This document shows, one piece after another, positions 1 through 7,236 of a DNA stretch of 15,794 nucleotides. The stretch is from an uncultured Sutterella sp. Lineage in GTDB: Bacteria; Pseudomonadota; Gammaproteobacteria; Burkholderiales; Burkholderiaceae_F. The position numbers and the translations under genes are program-made. The DNA lies in contig CAJJRX010000039.1 of the NCBI GenBank assembly GCA_905194315.1, forward strand, positions 1-15,794, read 5' to 3'. Numbering within the stretch: position 1 is the stretch's first letter; every line of letters starts with the position of its first letter. The notes beneath the pieces were generated by a model. It was not told where the DNA came from, did no database searches, and saw nothing but the letters and a program-made list of their open reading frames with translations.

Positions 1-44
1 CTCTCGGGACTTTCACCCGTTAACACATGCTCATGCCGAGCACA

Positions 45-84
45 CAAAAGCAAAACCTCCCGGCAGTTTCCTGCCGGAAGGTTT
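45..84 (-). terminator. Intrinsic terminator downstream of the M20 peptidase gene
   Basis: Positions 53-58 plus 59-66 pair with 71-84 to form a 14-position stem with a single C/A mismatch and a TTTC loop. On the minus strand the hairpin is followed by a T-rich tract (TTTTGCTTTTG). It lies 35 bases past the peptidase stop codon, so it probably ends that transcript. Confidence 0.85.
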
Positions 85-119
85 CACCGCGTCTTACTCA
101 GTCTTTATAAGAACGTCTC

Positions 120-1367
120 TCAGAGCGAAGCTTTAACATCGCCCGTCCCGGTAAGCGAGAGTGCCACCAGAACAGCGAGCTGCGACCCGAGCCAGATACG
201 GTCATTGACAAAGTACTCCTTGAGGCTGTGTTCGGCACAGGTTTCCCCGCCCGTGCCGATGCACACCGACGGAATACCGAGGCTCATCGGCATGTTGGCA
301 TCCGTCGAGCTCGGTCCGAAGCGGCGGACCGGAAGGTCGAGTGCAGCCATGGCCGCCATAGCCGACTGCACTGCAGGGCAGTCAGCAGGACGCATCCCGG
401 CGGGACGGTTACCGATCTGGGTTTTCACCAGTTTGAGCTTATGATCGGCATCGGCCCTGGGCCAGTGATCGTTTTCGAGTTTGAGAGCCTCATCAAAGGC
501 GGCGAGAATTTTCTTCTCCAGCTCGAGCAGCGTGGGCAGATCCACACTGCGCATATCCACATCCACTTCGCAGCGGGCCGCAATCGTATTGACGGTTGTA
601 CCGCCCTTGATCGTACCGATCGTGTAGGTTGTCTTCGGATCCTCAGGCAGCTCAAGGTCGGCAATCAGCGCGCCGGCACGGCACATGGCGTGAATAGCCG
701 ACGGAACACGGCCGTAGTCGATATAGGAGTGCCCGCCCTGCCCTTCAAAGGCGAGGCGCCAGCGGTGGGAGCCTGTTGCGCCGGACTGGATCGTGTAGAC
801 GTTGGCCATATCGAGTGCAAGGAAGCCGTCGATTTTCTTTTCACCGTTAAAGAGATGTTTTGCACCGCGGATGTCACCGTTACCCTCTTCGCCAACCGTA
901 CCCACAAAGAGAATATCCCCCTCTGTCTCGATACCGGCCGCCTCAAGCGCACGGAGCACCTGAAGCATGGAGCGCAGCCCGGAGGCGTTGTCGCCGATCC
1001 CCGGACCGTAAAGGCGGTTATCCTCGCGACGCACCGTAAGCGGTGTGCCGGCCGGGAAAACCGTGTCCAGATGCGCAGCGATGGCGAGCACCGGACCGCT
1101 GCCACGACCCGGACGGCGGCCGATCACATTCCCGACCGCATCAGTTTCAACTTCACTGAGCCCGTACTGACGGAAAAGCCGTGCAAGTTCCCTGCCGCGT
1201 TCAGCCTCGGCAAATGTCGGCGATTCGATTTCACTCAGATGCACCTGCTCCTCAAGCGCCATCGGCGCCTCCTCTTCACAAAGCGCAAGCGCTTTTTTCA
1301 CATCATCACGCGCCAGCAGAGCGGCAATCTTTTCCGCATAGGCCGGAATCAGGGAAGGAATGTCCAT
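120..1367 (-). CDS. M20-family zinc metallopeptidase (aminoacylase/tripeptidase type)
   Basis: A 415-residue cytoplasmic M20/M25/M40 peptidase, expected to hydrolyse small peptides or N-acyl amino acids with two zinc ions. The family signature is complete: HLD at residues 99-101 (zinc ligand His99, Asp101), bridging Asp126 in GIGDNASG, catalytic base and ligand Glu160-Glu161 in GEEGNGD, Asp186, and the last zinc ligand His380 in CAEHS. The inserted dimerisation domain is recognisable around GGHSYIDYG (residues 211-219). The start ATG has GGAG seven bases upstream, and no signal peptide is seen. It is transcribed alone, with a terminator just downstream. The substrate cannot be read from the sequence; peptidase T, a carboxypeptidase or an aminoacylase-like role are all possible. 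Family assignment is confident, specificity is not. Confidence 0.9.
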   Translation of the reverse strand: MDIPSLIPAYAEKIAALLARDDVKKALALCEEEAPMALEEQVHLSEIESPTFAEAERGRELARLFRQYGLSEVETDAVGNVIGRRPGRGSGPVLAIAAHLDTVFPAGTPLTVRREDNRLYGPGIGDNASGLRSMLQVLRALEAAGIETEGDILFVGTVGEEGNGDIRGAKHLFNGEKKIDGFLALDMANVYTIQSGATGSHRWRLAFEGQGGHSYIDYGRVPSAIHAMCRAGALIADLELPEDPKTTYTIGTIKGGTTVNTIAARCEVDVDMRSVDLPTLLELEKKILAAFDEALKLENDHWPRADADHKLKLVKTQIGNRPAGMRPADCPAVQSAMAAMAALDLPVRRFGPSSTDANMPMSLGIPSVCIGTGGETCAEHSLKEYFVNDRIWLGSQLAVLVALSLTGTGDVKASL

Positions 1368-1515
1368 TTCAAGTCTCCATCAGTCGAAAAATCGCCCGCG
1401 GCAGCGGGCGGAAAATGTCTTTTCGCAATGCGGTGAGGCACTGTTCTAGGCAGTTGTACTTATAGAGTTTAGCAACTATTCCGGGCGCGGTGAGCGGAAT
1501 ATTTTCCGGGCTCTC

Positions 1516-1563
1516 TTATCCACAGGAGTAATTCACAACTGTTTTGAATAATTCTGTGGATAA
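1516..1563. promoter_or_regulatory. Pair of inverted perfect DnaA boxes in an AT-rich intergenic region
   Basis: TTATCCACA at 1516-1524 is the exact consensus DnaA box. TGTGGATAA at 1555-1563 is the same box on the other strand, 30 bases further on. A weaker box with one mismatch, TAATTCACA, lies between them at 1529-1537. The flank is AT-rich and includes a small perfect hairpin (TGCCTA/TAGGCA with a T5 loop, 1601-1617). The pair sits in a 450-base gap between the divergent peptidase and heme-monooxygenase genes. It could be part of a replication origin, a DnaA-titration site or a DnaA-responsive promoter. No dnaA, dnaN, gidA or rpmH is in the window to support an origin. Confidence 0.5.
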
Positions 1564-1731
1564 CTGAAAATTTTTCAATGCTTACAATATGTTGCGCTTG
1601 TGCCTATTTTTTAGGCAACTCCACTTTTTCAGGTCATCCGGATTCGCCGCAGACAACTTTGACAGTGCAGCCTGACGGTGCGTAAAACGTAAGAAAATAT
1701 GTCAGCAGAGGCGTTTTTCCCGACTATATAT

Positions 1732-1750
1732 GATAATGAGAATTATTCTC
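1732..1750 (+). promoter_or_regulatory. Fur box upstream of the heme-monooxygenase gene
   Basis: GATAATGAGAATTATTCTC matches the classical 19-bp Fur consensus GATAATGATAATCATTATC at 16 positions. A TATGAT sequence overlapping its left end (1729-1734) could be a -10 element, although no good -35 is visible. The site is 67 bases upstream of the downstream start codon, so iron-bound Fur would be expected to block transcription of that gene when iron is plentiful. Confidence 0.75.
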
Positions 1751-1817
1751 AATTTAGTAGAGGAACTGTTACCCGTTTCTCTTTGACTTTAATCTGCCTG
1801 CACAAGGAGACGACGTG

Positions 1818-2126
1818 ATGGCCTACATCACTATGAACCACTTTAAAATCAAGCCCGAATACGCCGATGAATATGTCAAGGTCTGGGAGAACGCCCGTGT
1901 GCGTCATCAGGACGTGGACGGTTTCCTTGACTTCAAGTTTCTGCGTGAAGACACCAAGAGCGACGAGTATGTGCTCTTTTCCTCTTATGCCCTGTGGGAA
2001 AGCAAGGAGAAGTTCCTCGCCTGGACGAAATCGGAGCACTTCCGCAACTCGCACAAAACCGGTCATGCCAACCGTGACATGTACCTCGAGCACCCGCGGC
2101 TTGAATGCTATGAAGTGCTGATCTGA
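1818..2126 (+). CDS. IsdG/HmoB-like heme-degrading monooxygenase (ABM domain)
   Basis: A 102-residue single-domain protein of the antibiotic-biosynthesis-monooxygenase (dimeric alpha-beta barrel) fold. Residues Asn7, Trp69 and His79 match the heme-oxygenase triad of IsdG (Asn, Trp, His), including the ten-residue Trp-to-His spacing in the segment AWTKSEHFRNSH. This supports heme degradation with iron release rather than quinone oxidation. AGGAG at 1805-1809 is eight bases before ATG 1818, so that start is preferred over the in-frame GTG three bases earlier. A Fur box lies upstream, consistent with an iron-starvation role. It is a single-gene unit ending at a strong terminator; no heme transporter is adjacent within the window. 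Family assignment is strong; heme as substrate is inferred from the triad and the Fur site. Confidence 0.82.
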   Translation: MAYITMNHFKIKPEYADEYVKVWENARVRHQDVDGFLDFKFLREDTKSDEYVLFSSYALWESKEKFLAWTKSEHFRNSHKTGHANRDMYLEHPRLECYEVLI

Positions 2127-2134
2127 GAGGTCTG

Positions 2135-2186
2135 AAAAAAAACAGCGGGCATCTGCGAAACGCCGCAGATGCCCGCTGTTTTTTTT
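2135..2186. terminator. Bidirectional intrinsic terminator
   Basis: A perfect 15-bp stem (2143-2157 with 2164-2178, loop AAACGC) is flanked by eight A residues on the left and eight T residues on the right. It can therefore terminate on both strands. It lies between the convergent heme-monooxygenase and DNA-glycosylase genes and serves both. Confidence 0.95.
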
Positions 2187-2187
2187 A

Positions 2188-2730
2188 TTAACGCAGACGG
2201 TATCCCTCCAGGGCTGCCGCCCAGCTGCTTTTGAGTGTGCCAAGCGTGAAGACGGCATTGGCGGCACTCGTTGAAGGCACCGCCCTCACCCGGAGCAGCG
2301 GCCTGACCCGCAGCGCATCCTCGGCGAGATAGCGCGTCCACATGTCCGCACTCTTTTTGCCGTTAAGCAGTACCAGACCGATATTCGGATGAGATGCAAG
2401 AAATCCGCTCACATTATTGGGCACAGCGTCCCGGATCGACGCATCGTCGCTGCCCGTGCGGATACAGCTGCCAATGGTATCCCACAGAGCGATGCCGCAC
2501 TGATGAAGCGCCTCCACCCTGCTCGCATAGTCGGACGCAAGCCAGCGCAGCTGCTGGTCCGGAAACAGAAGAGCCATCAGACTCCAGAAGCGGTTACTCG
2601 GATGAGCATAATAGTGCGAGGCCTCCAGCGAGGCCACGCTGGGCATGCTGCCCAGAATAAGGATTCTCGACTTAGCACTGGCCAAAGGATAAAGGCCGAC
2701 ACAGCGAGGTTGAATTACAGGGTCTGACAT
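2188..2730 (-). CDS. Hypoxanthine/uracil DNA glycosylase, UDG family-6-like
   Basis: A 180-residue protein of the uracil-DNA-glycosylase superfamily, closest in motif pattern to the hypoxanthine-DNA glycosylase (HDG) group. Motif 1 is GSMPS (27-31), followed by YYAHPSNRFW (40-49), in which Asn46 is the likely catalytic Asn of family 6. LNGKKSA (121-127) follows, and the C-terminal motif PSTSAANA (151-158) contacts the DNA minor groove in relatives. It would excise deaminated adenine (hypoxanthine), and perhaps uracil, to start base excision repair. The Shine-Dalgarno sequence before ATG 2730 is weak (AAAGAG). The gene stands alone, convergent with the heme monooxygenase and divergent from the dehydrogenase. 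Superfamily membership is confident; base preference is inferred. Confidence 0.8.
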   Translation of the reverse strand: MSDPVIQPRCVGLYPLASAKSRILILGSMPSVASLEASHYYAHPSNRFWSLMALLFPDQQLRWLASDYASRVEALHQCGIALWDTIGSCIRTGSDDASIRDAVPNNVSGFLASHPNIGLVLLNGKKSADMWTRYLAEDALRVRPLLRVRAVPSTSAANAVFTLGTLKSSWAAALEGYRLR

Positions 2731-2813
2731 ACTCTTTGCCGGCGAACAGAATCCTGTTTGCGTTTTGAAAATCGATTCACAGTTAACCTCCCAAGCCTCT
2801 AGCTTAGCGCAAT

Positions 2814-3065
2814 CCGCTCATCAGGTCGAGCGGTATTTTTTCTGCCGCAGACGAAAATGGCTCCCGTGCAAAAGGTTACGAGGCGCAGAACACGCCTTTT
2901 TTCTGAACTCTAAGTCGTTGTACTTACCGCAAAAACGGGCTTTTCTGACACTTGGCATACGGCCTAGGGAATCTACCTAAGGCGGGGCTTTTTCAATCCG
3001 TTCATGATAGTGAATATCTGTTGCTCAAAAACGCCAAAGCCGTCCTTTGAGCTCCTTTTTTTCTG
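2814..3065 (+). promoter_or_regulatory. Leader of the dehydrogenase with serial hairpin plus T-run units
   Basis: The 354-base gap 2731-3084 contains no convincing gene. On the plus strand it shows several hairpins followed by T runs: CCGCTC/GAGCGG (2814-2833) then T6; AGGCG/CGCCT (2881-2897) then T6; GCCTAGG/CCTAAGGC (2962-2983) followed by GGGGC and T5; and a weak CAAAG/CTTTG (3035-3049) then T7. The string TTTTCTG recurs at the ends of T runs at 2838, 2899, 2941 and 3059. The first two units look like real, if short, intrinsic terminators, although no plus-strand gene precedes them. They could be an attenuator or mark a small transcript. I recognise no known riboswitch. Confidence 0.35.
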
Positions 3066-3084
3066 TTTACGTGAGGTTTTCACT

Positions 3085-4182
3085 ATGCAAGCCAATTACA
3101 CGCTCAATCTGCCCCATTACTCCATCGGCCCCGACGCCTACAGCCTGATTAGCGATGTACTGCGTCCCTACGGCAAGCGTGTGGTTGTAATTGGCGGTGA
3201 AACGGCGCTGGCGAAAGCCTCTCCGACGCTGCTGCCCGCCCTTGAGGCCGCCGGTGCAACCGTGCTGGAAACCATGGTTTACGGCAAGGATGCGACCGTG
3301 GCCAACATCCAGAAAATCGTTGACAGCCCCGCTGCACAGGAGGCTGATGTGATCTTCGCCGTCGGCGGGGGTCGTGCCTGCGACACCGTGAAGTCGGCTG
3401 CCGACATCATGGGCAAGCCGTGCATGACCTGCCCGACCGTGGCCTCTAACTGCGCCCCGATCACTGCTGTGGCCGTGATCTACAAGGACGACGGTTCGCT
3501 CGATCATTACCATTTCGGCAAGAGCTGCCCGGATCACTGCTTCATCAACACCTCTGTCATTCTTGACAGCCCGCAGGAACTGTTCTGGGCCGGTCTTGGT
3601 GATGCGCTCAGCAAACAGATTGAAGTGCTCTTTGCCGCCCGCGGAAAGTCGCTCTTCCACACTCCGCTGCTCGGCGTGCATGTTGCCCAGGCCTGCCAGG
3701 GGCCGCTGCTTGAGCTCGGTGTCGAAGCCATGAATGACATGAAGGCCGGCGAACTCACGCACGCCTTTACCGAATGCGTGCTCGACATCATTGTCTCGAC
3801 CGGTGTCGTCTCCAATCTCGTCACGCATACCGAGTACTACTACAACTCCTCGCTTGCCCACTGCTTCTACAACGCTTCGATGGTTCTGCCTTCCGCACAC
3901 AAGCATCTGCACGGCGAAGTGGTCTCGTTCGGCAACCTGGTGCTGCTTGCCTATGACGGTCAGGATGCGCTGCTGGAAAAATTCCTTGCCTTTAATCGCG
4001 AACTCGGTCTGCCCGTCACCCTCGGCGAGCTCGACATCGATGAGGCCGGTCTGGAAAAACTGCTCGAAGCTGCGCAGAACATCAAGGAATGGACCTGCAC
4101 ACCGACCCCGGCCACGGTTGAAAAATACCGTGAGGCCATCCTCCAGGTGGATGCCATGGGTCAGAATCTGCTCAAAGCCTGA
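3085..4182 (+). CDS. Iron-containing alcohol dehydrogenase family protein, glycerol-dehydrogenase-like
   Basis: A 365-residue NAD(P)-dependent, metal-containing alcohol dehydrogenase of the GldA/dehydroquinate-synthase-like fold. The dinucleotide-binding loop is VGGGRACD (93-100). The metal ligands are Asp173 (GLGDALSK), His259 (LAHCFYN) and His276 (LHGEVV), with the same His-His spacing as in glycerol dehydrogenase. ATG 3085 is chosen because GAGG lies eight bases upstream and the protein then begins at the usual point of the family; an in-frame start at 3004 would add 27 residues with no RBS. It is a monocistronic gene with its own terminator. Glycerol, 1,2-propanediol or a related polyol is the likely substrate class, but many members have other substrates, so the name should stay general. 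Confidence 0.85.
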   Translation: MQANYTLNLPHYSIGPDAYSLISDVLRPYGKRVVVIGGETALAKASPTLLPALEAAGATVLETMVYGKDATVANIQKIVDSPAAQEADVIFAVGGGRACDTVKSAADIMGKPCMTCPTVASNCAPITAVAVIYKDDGSLDHYHFGKSCPDHCFINTSVILDSPQELFWAGLGDALSKQIEVLFAARGKSLFHTPLLGVHVAQACQGPLLELGVEAMNDMKAGELTHAFTECVLDIIVSTGVVSNLVTHTEYYYNSSLAHCFYNASMVLPSAHKHLHGEVVSFGNLVLLAYDGQDALLEKFLAFNRELGLPVTLGELDIDEAGLEKLLEAAQNIKEWTCTPTPATVEKYREAILQVDAMGQNLLKA

Positions 4183-4211
4183 TCAGAAAAGCCTTTCTGA
4201 AACGCTTTAAA

Positions 4212-4248
4212 CGGGAGGCCGGCTGTGACGCCGGTCTCCCGGTTTTTT
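4212..4248 (+). terminator. Intrinsic terminator after the dehydrogenase gene
   Basis: A continuous 12-bp GC-rich stem (4212-4223 with 4230-4241, one G-T pair, loop TGTGAC) is followed by six T residues. It lies 30 bases after the dehydrogenase stop codon. Confidence 0.95.
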
Positions 4249-4347
4249 CTGCCGAGAGGCCAATCGGCATTGACAGCTCCGTAAAAGTCCCTTCTCTTCC
4301 TATAAAATGGCCTGTACCATTTTTCTTTTAAGGACTGTTTCACCGCC

Positions 4348-5433
4348 ATGCGTGCCCTTTCCTCCACTCTCTGCGCCGCCGTTGAAGACATCTGTCAGGA
4401 TCGTCCCCTCAGTGCGGAGAGGCTCCGCACACTTCTCTCTGAAGAACCTCTTGAGGATCTCATCGAAGCTGCGCACCTCATCACAACCCGCAAAGCAAGC
4501 ACCACCTTCAACACCTGCGCCATCATCAATGCCAAGGCCGACGGCTGCACCTGCGACTGTGCCTGGTGCGCCCAGTCGCGGCACTGGAATCCGGCGCCCG
4601 CAGAAAGCAGTCTGGTGAGTGCGCAGACCGCACTCAAAGGCGCCAGACAGACCGTAGCCCACGGCATCGGCCGCTACTCTCTGGTGACGGCCGGCAGAAA
4701 GCTCTCGAGCCGTGTGTGCCGGGAGGCGGAATCGGTGCTGCGGGAGCTCCACGAGGCGCTTCCAGAAGTGGAGCTCTGTGCGAGCTTCGGACTGATGAGC
4801 GAAGAGGAACTCGTGCGGCTCAAAGAGGCCGGCCTTGTCCGCTACCACTGCAACCTTGAAACGAGTGATGCATTCTTCTCCCGGGTGTGTTCGACACACA
4901 CGCGCGAAGACAAAATCGAGGTACTGCGCAGAGCCCGGCGTGCCGGACTTGATCTGTGCTCGGGCGGGCTTTTCGGTCTCGGAGAGTCTGAAGAGGACCG
5001 TATCGAACTCGCCATGACACTCGCCGGTCTTGAGATTCCGTCCATTCCACTGAACTTTCTCTCGCCGATTGCGGGCACACCGCTCGAAAACCAGCCGGCT
5101 TTGAGCGACAGAGAGATCCTGCGCACGGCCGTGATTTTCCGCTTTCTCAATCCCTGTGCTTTTCTCCGGCTCGCGGGCGGACGCAACCGGCTCAGTGAGG
5201 AGGTAACCGGAAAACTCTTTTATGCGGGCGTGAATTCCGCCATTATGGGCGATTTTCTCACTACTGCCGGCAATGATGTTGCTGAAGATATCAGGCGCGC
5301 CAGAGCCGCCGGCTATACACTCGAGACGTCCATGGAACGGGCGCTTGAGGCAGGTTTTCCCGCAGAACGCATGAGCTGCCGTCTGACACAGGCAACGGTG
5401 ACATTGCGGCAAAAAATCTCACAGCCTAAGTGA
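4348..5433 (+). CDS. bioB: Biotin synthase (radical SAM), with Ser in place of one auxiliary-cluster Cys
   Basis: A 361-residue radical SAM enzyme that would insert sulfur into dethiobiotin in the last step of biotin synthesis. The SAM [4Fe-4S] motif CX3CX2C is Cys67-Cys71-Cys74. Of the auxiliary-cluster ligands known in E. coli BioB, equivalents of Cys128 (Cys143, ELCAS), Cys188 (Cys203, DLCSGG) and Arg260 (Arg278, LAGGR) are present. The position of E. coli Cys97 is Ser110 in RYSLVTAGR. That SLVTxGR form occurs in BioB-like proteins of anaerobes, so this may be a divergent BioB subclass rather than a dead enzyme. A possible RBS, AAGGA, is 13 bases before ATG, which is rather far. No other bio genes are nearby, suggesting use of imported or distantly encoded precursor. 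Biotin synthase is the best call; a related radical SAM function is possible. Confidence 0.8.
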   Translation: MRALSSTLCAAVEDICQDRPLSAERLRTLLSEEPLEDLIEAAHLITTRKASTTFNTCAIINAKADGCTCDCAWCAQSRHWNPAPAESSLVSAQTALKGARQTVAHGIGRYSLVTAGRKLSSRVCREAESVLRELHEALPEVELCASFGLMSEEELVRLKEAGLVRYHCNLETSDAFFSRVCSTHTREDKIEVLRRARRAGLDLCSGGLFGLGESEEDRIELAMTLAGLEIPSIPLNFLSPIAGTPLENQPALSDREILRTAVIFRFLNPCAFLRLAGGRNRLSEEVTGKLFYAGVNSAIMGDFLTTAGNDVAEDIRRARAAGYTLETSMERALEAGFPAERMSCRLTQATVTLRQKISQPK

Positions 5434-5454
5434 TTTTCCGTAGAATACGGAAAA
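5434..5454 (+). other. Perfect hairpin immediately after the bioB stop codon
   Basis: TTTTCCGTA pairs with TACGGAAAA around a GAA loop (9 bp, no mismatch), beginning at the base after the TGA. No T tract follows on either strand, so it does not look like a standard terminator. It may protect the bioB mRNA 3' end or mark a processing point before the TRIC gene. Confidence 0.5.
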
Positions 5455-5462
5455 ACCATTCG

Positions 5463-5509
5463 CGGCGGATGGCCTTCCCTTTTCTGCCACCTGCGCAGCA
5501 CATCCGCCG
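5463..5509 (+). repeat. Perfect 9-bp inverted repeat in the leader of the TRIC gene
   Basis: CGGCGGATG (5463-5471) and CATCCGCCG (5501-5509) are exact inverted copies separated by 29 bases. They end 24 bases before the TRIC start codon. They could form an mRNA stem or a split operator; which of these is not visible from the sequence. Confidence 0.4.
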
Positions 5510-5533
5510 TTCACTCACAGGATCAGACCATAC

Positions 5534-6418
5534 ATGCTCGCTTTCAATGAGGTACTTGACGGAATCGGCATGATCGGCTTTGCACTTGCCGGACTGCTGG
5601 CCACACAGGGCCGAAAAATGGACCCTGTCGGCGTTTTCGTTGCCGTATTCACCACCGCTTTCGGCGGCGGCATCATCCGTGACATCATGCTTGACCTGCG
5701 GCCGTTTTACTGGGCCTCTCATCCGCAGTGGGTCTGGTTTGCCGGTCTGCTGACAGTTTTCGCGCCAATCATCATCCGACGCATGCGCGACCGCTGGCGT
5801 AATGCGCTGTATGTGATCGCTGACGCCGTCGGGCTCGCCTTTTTCAGCATCTCGAGCACCATCACCGCGCTCTCGACCGGGGCCAATGCCACAACGAGCG
5901 TGCTCATGGGGGTGACAACCGGTGTTTTCGGCGGGCTGCTCCGCGACGTGTTTCTCAACCGCACGCCGGCCGTACTCTCGGACCGCACCCCGTATGCCAC
6001 CGCGGCCTTCATCGGCTGTGTGCTCTATGTGATCGGCACGCGGTTTGTCTACGATCCGGCGGTACTCTCGCCCTTCTGCGGGATGCTGATTTTCTTTATC
6101 CGCATCTCCACTTACTTTCAGCGCCTGCGGCTGGTGTCCTACAGCTGGCTCAAACCGCTTTTCTCTCCCGTGCGCTTTCCGGACTTCTCAGCGGCAGCCG
6201 CTCTGGGCATCCGGAAACCCAAAACCGGAGCACAAAAAAAGACCGGCCGGGGAGCAGCACAGCCCAAGCAGGCGCAAAGCGCTGAATCCGCCCCGCGCAC
6301 CCGTTCGCTTTCCACCCAGCAGCCTGTACGGCCGCCTGTGAAAAGCTACAGGCACCGTTACCGCGTCAGACCGCATCAGAATGCCAATTCAAGACACCGT
6401 CAGCAAAGCGTGCGGTAA
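5534..6418 (+). CDS. TRIC-family cation channel (UPF0126) with long basic C-terminal tail
   Basis: A 294-residue inner-membrane protein of the trimeric intracellular cation channel family. It carries the two family repeats, each with a glycine-rich kink followed by Arg-Asp: FGGGIIRD (43-50) and FGGLLRD (132-138), within about seven hydrophobic segments over residues 5-195. Bacterial members conduct potassium or sodium. The membrane domain is of normal size. Residues from about 211 onward form an extra hydrophilic tail rich in Arg, Lys, Gln, Ser and Pro, unlike the short ends of most relatives. ATG 5534 is preceded by AGGA at 11 bases. The gene follows bioB by 100 bases on the same strand and may share its transcript. 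The family call is firm; the ion carried and the role of the tail are unknown. Confidence 0.88.
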   Translation: MLAFNEVLDGIGMIGFALAGLLATQGRKMDPVGVFVAVFTTAFGGGIIRDIMLDLRPFYWASHPQWVWFAGLLTVFAPIIIRRMRDRWRNALYVIADAVGLAFFSISSTITALSTGANATTSVLMGVTTGVFGGLLRDVFLNRTPAVLSDRTPYATAAFIGCVLYVIGTRFVYDPAVLSPFCGMLIFFIRISTYFQRLRLVSYSWLKPLFSPVRFPDFSAAAALGIRKPKTGAQKKTGRGAAQPKQAQSAESAPRTRSLSTQQPVRPPVKSYRHRYRVRPHQNANSRHRQQSVR

Positions 6419-6420
6419 CG

Positions 6421-6456
6421 AAAAACGCCAGACACTACTGTCTGGCGTTTTGTTTT
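6421..6456. terminator. Bidirectional intrinsic terminator between TRIC and lipoprotein genes
   Basis: AAAACGCCAGACA pairs with TGTCTGGCGTTTT around CTAC (13 bp, perfect). It is followed by TGTTTTT on the right and preceded by A residues on the left. It lies between two convergent genes and can act for both. Confidence 0.9.
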
Positions 6457-6475
6457 TCACAGCATCCGTTAACTG

Positions 6476-7087
6476 TTACTTGGCAGCCGGTGCCCTGGCA
6501 GCGGGCGCCGGTTCCTTGCCGAGCGTGCCGGCTTCATAGCCGCGCACCAGGGCGTTCGTCATCTCGAGCGCATAATTCTGAATGCGTGCACCGTCGAGCT
6601 GACCGTTGACGAGCGAAAGCGGGCCGTTGGCCGTGAGAACCTGGCGGTTGTTGTGCAGCACAACAAAAAGCATTTCCAGGTCAACGGACTTGCCGGCATC
6701 AGCCGGCTTTTTCGTTTTAGCCGTCTTCGACGCAGTCTTGTCCTCGGGCTTGTCGCGCAGACCGTAGACCATCACGTAACCTTTCTGGCAGGCCTGAGGA
6801 ATGTTCTTCGGATCCGTGACGTTCTGCACATCCTCAACCACAGCGCTCACCGAGTTGAGAACCAGATCACTCAGACCGTTGACCTGAGCAGTACGGTTAA
6901 AGAGGCACAGCGTGCCGTCAAGCTTTTTCTTTTGACCGGCGGCGGGAGCGCTCTGCTGAGCAGTCTGCTGCGCCGGTGCGGCGGATTCCTGAGACATCGT
7001 TTCCGGAGCAGCCGCCTTATTGGCGGCACAGCCCGTCAGGGCGAGCATGGCTGCGCCGAGCGTGAGAAGAAATGCGGATTTTTTCAT
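6476..7087 (-). CDS. Predicted lipoprotein of unknown function
   Basis: A 203-residue protein with a classical lipoprotein signal: KK at positions 2-3, a hydrophobic stretch, and the lipobox LTGC with the lipidated Cys at residue 20. A low-complexity Ala/Gln/Pro/Ser linker (21-52) follows, then a folded domain (about 54-190) interrupted by a Lys/Thr/Ala-rich stretch (114-133), and an Ala/Pro tail. Cys61 and Cys100 could form a periplasmic disulfide. No enzymatic motif is recognised. The start is set by the signal peptide; the RBS (AAGAGAA) is only fair. It is separated from the unknown operon upstream by about 150 bases and is probably transcribed alone. Lipoprotein status is well supported and function is not known. 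Confidence 0.8.
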   Translation of the reverse strand: MKKSAFLLTLGAAMLALTGCAANKAAAPETMSQESAAPAQQTAQQSAPAAGQKKKLDGTLCLFNRTAQVNGLSDLVLNSVSAVVEDVQNVTDPKNIPQACQKGYVMVYGLRDKPEDKTASKTAKTKKPADAGKSVDLEMLFVVLHNNRQVLTANGPLSLVNGQLDGARIQNYALEMTNALVRGYEAGTLGKEPAPAARAPAAK

Positions 7088-7236
7088 CGTTAAATTCTCT
7101 TTTTTATGAAATCGGTTTTAATAAGTGAGTGGTTGGTTTCTGATGTCGCCCGAAAGCCGGATGCCTTGAAACAGCGGGCTTTCAGCTTATCTGTCTATTA
7201 TAGGCGTAAAGCCTGAAACAGACTTCCAGGAAAATG

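Noticed and set aside
228..1436. 402-codon plus-strand open frame over the peptidase gene
   Set aside because: It is antisense to an M20 peptidase with all catalytic residues intact; the translated product has no recognisable family.
1659..1688. TTGACA with TAAAAC as promoter for the heme monooxygenase
   Set aside because: The -10 match is weak, the spacer is 18, and it lies well upstream of the Fur box, which would then not overlap the promoter.
2765..2980. 71-codon plus-strand open frame in the dehydrogenase leader
   Set aside because: No RBS, atypical composition, and it runs through terminator-like hairpins.
4270..4306. TTGACA...TATAAA promoter for bioB
   Set aside because: Both hexamers are good, but the spacer is 25 bases, far beyond 16-18; TATAAA may still be a -10 with a poor -35.
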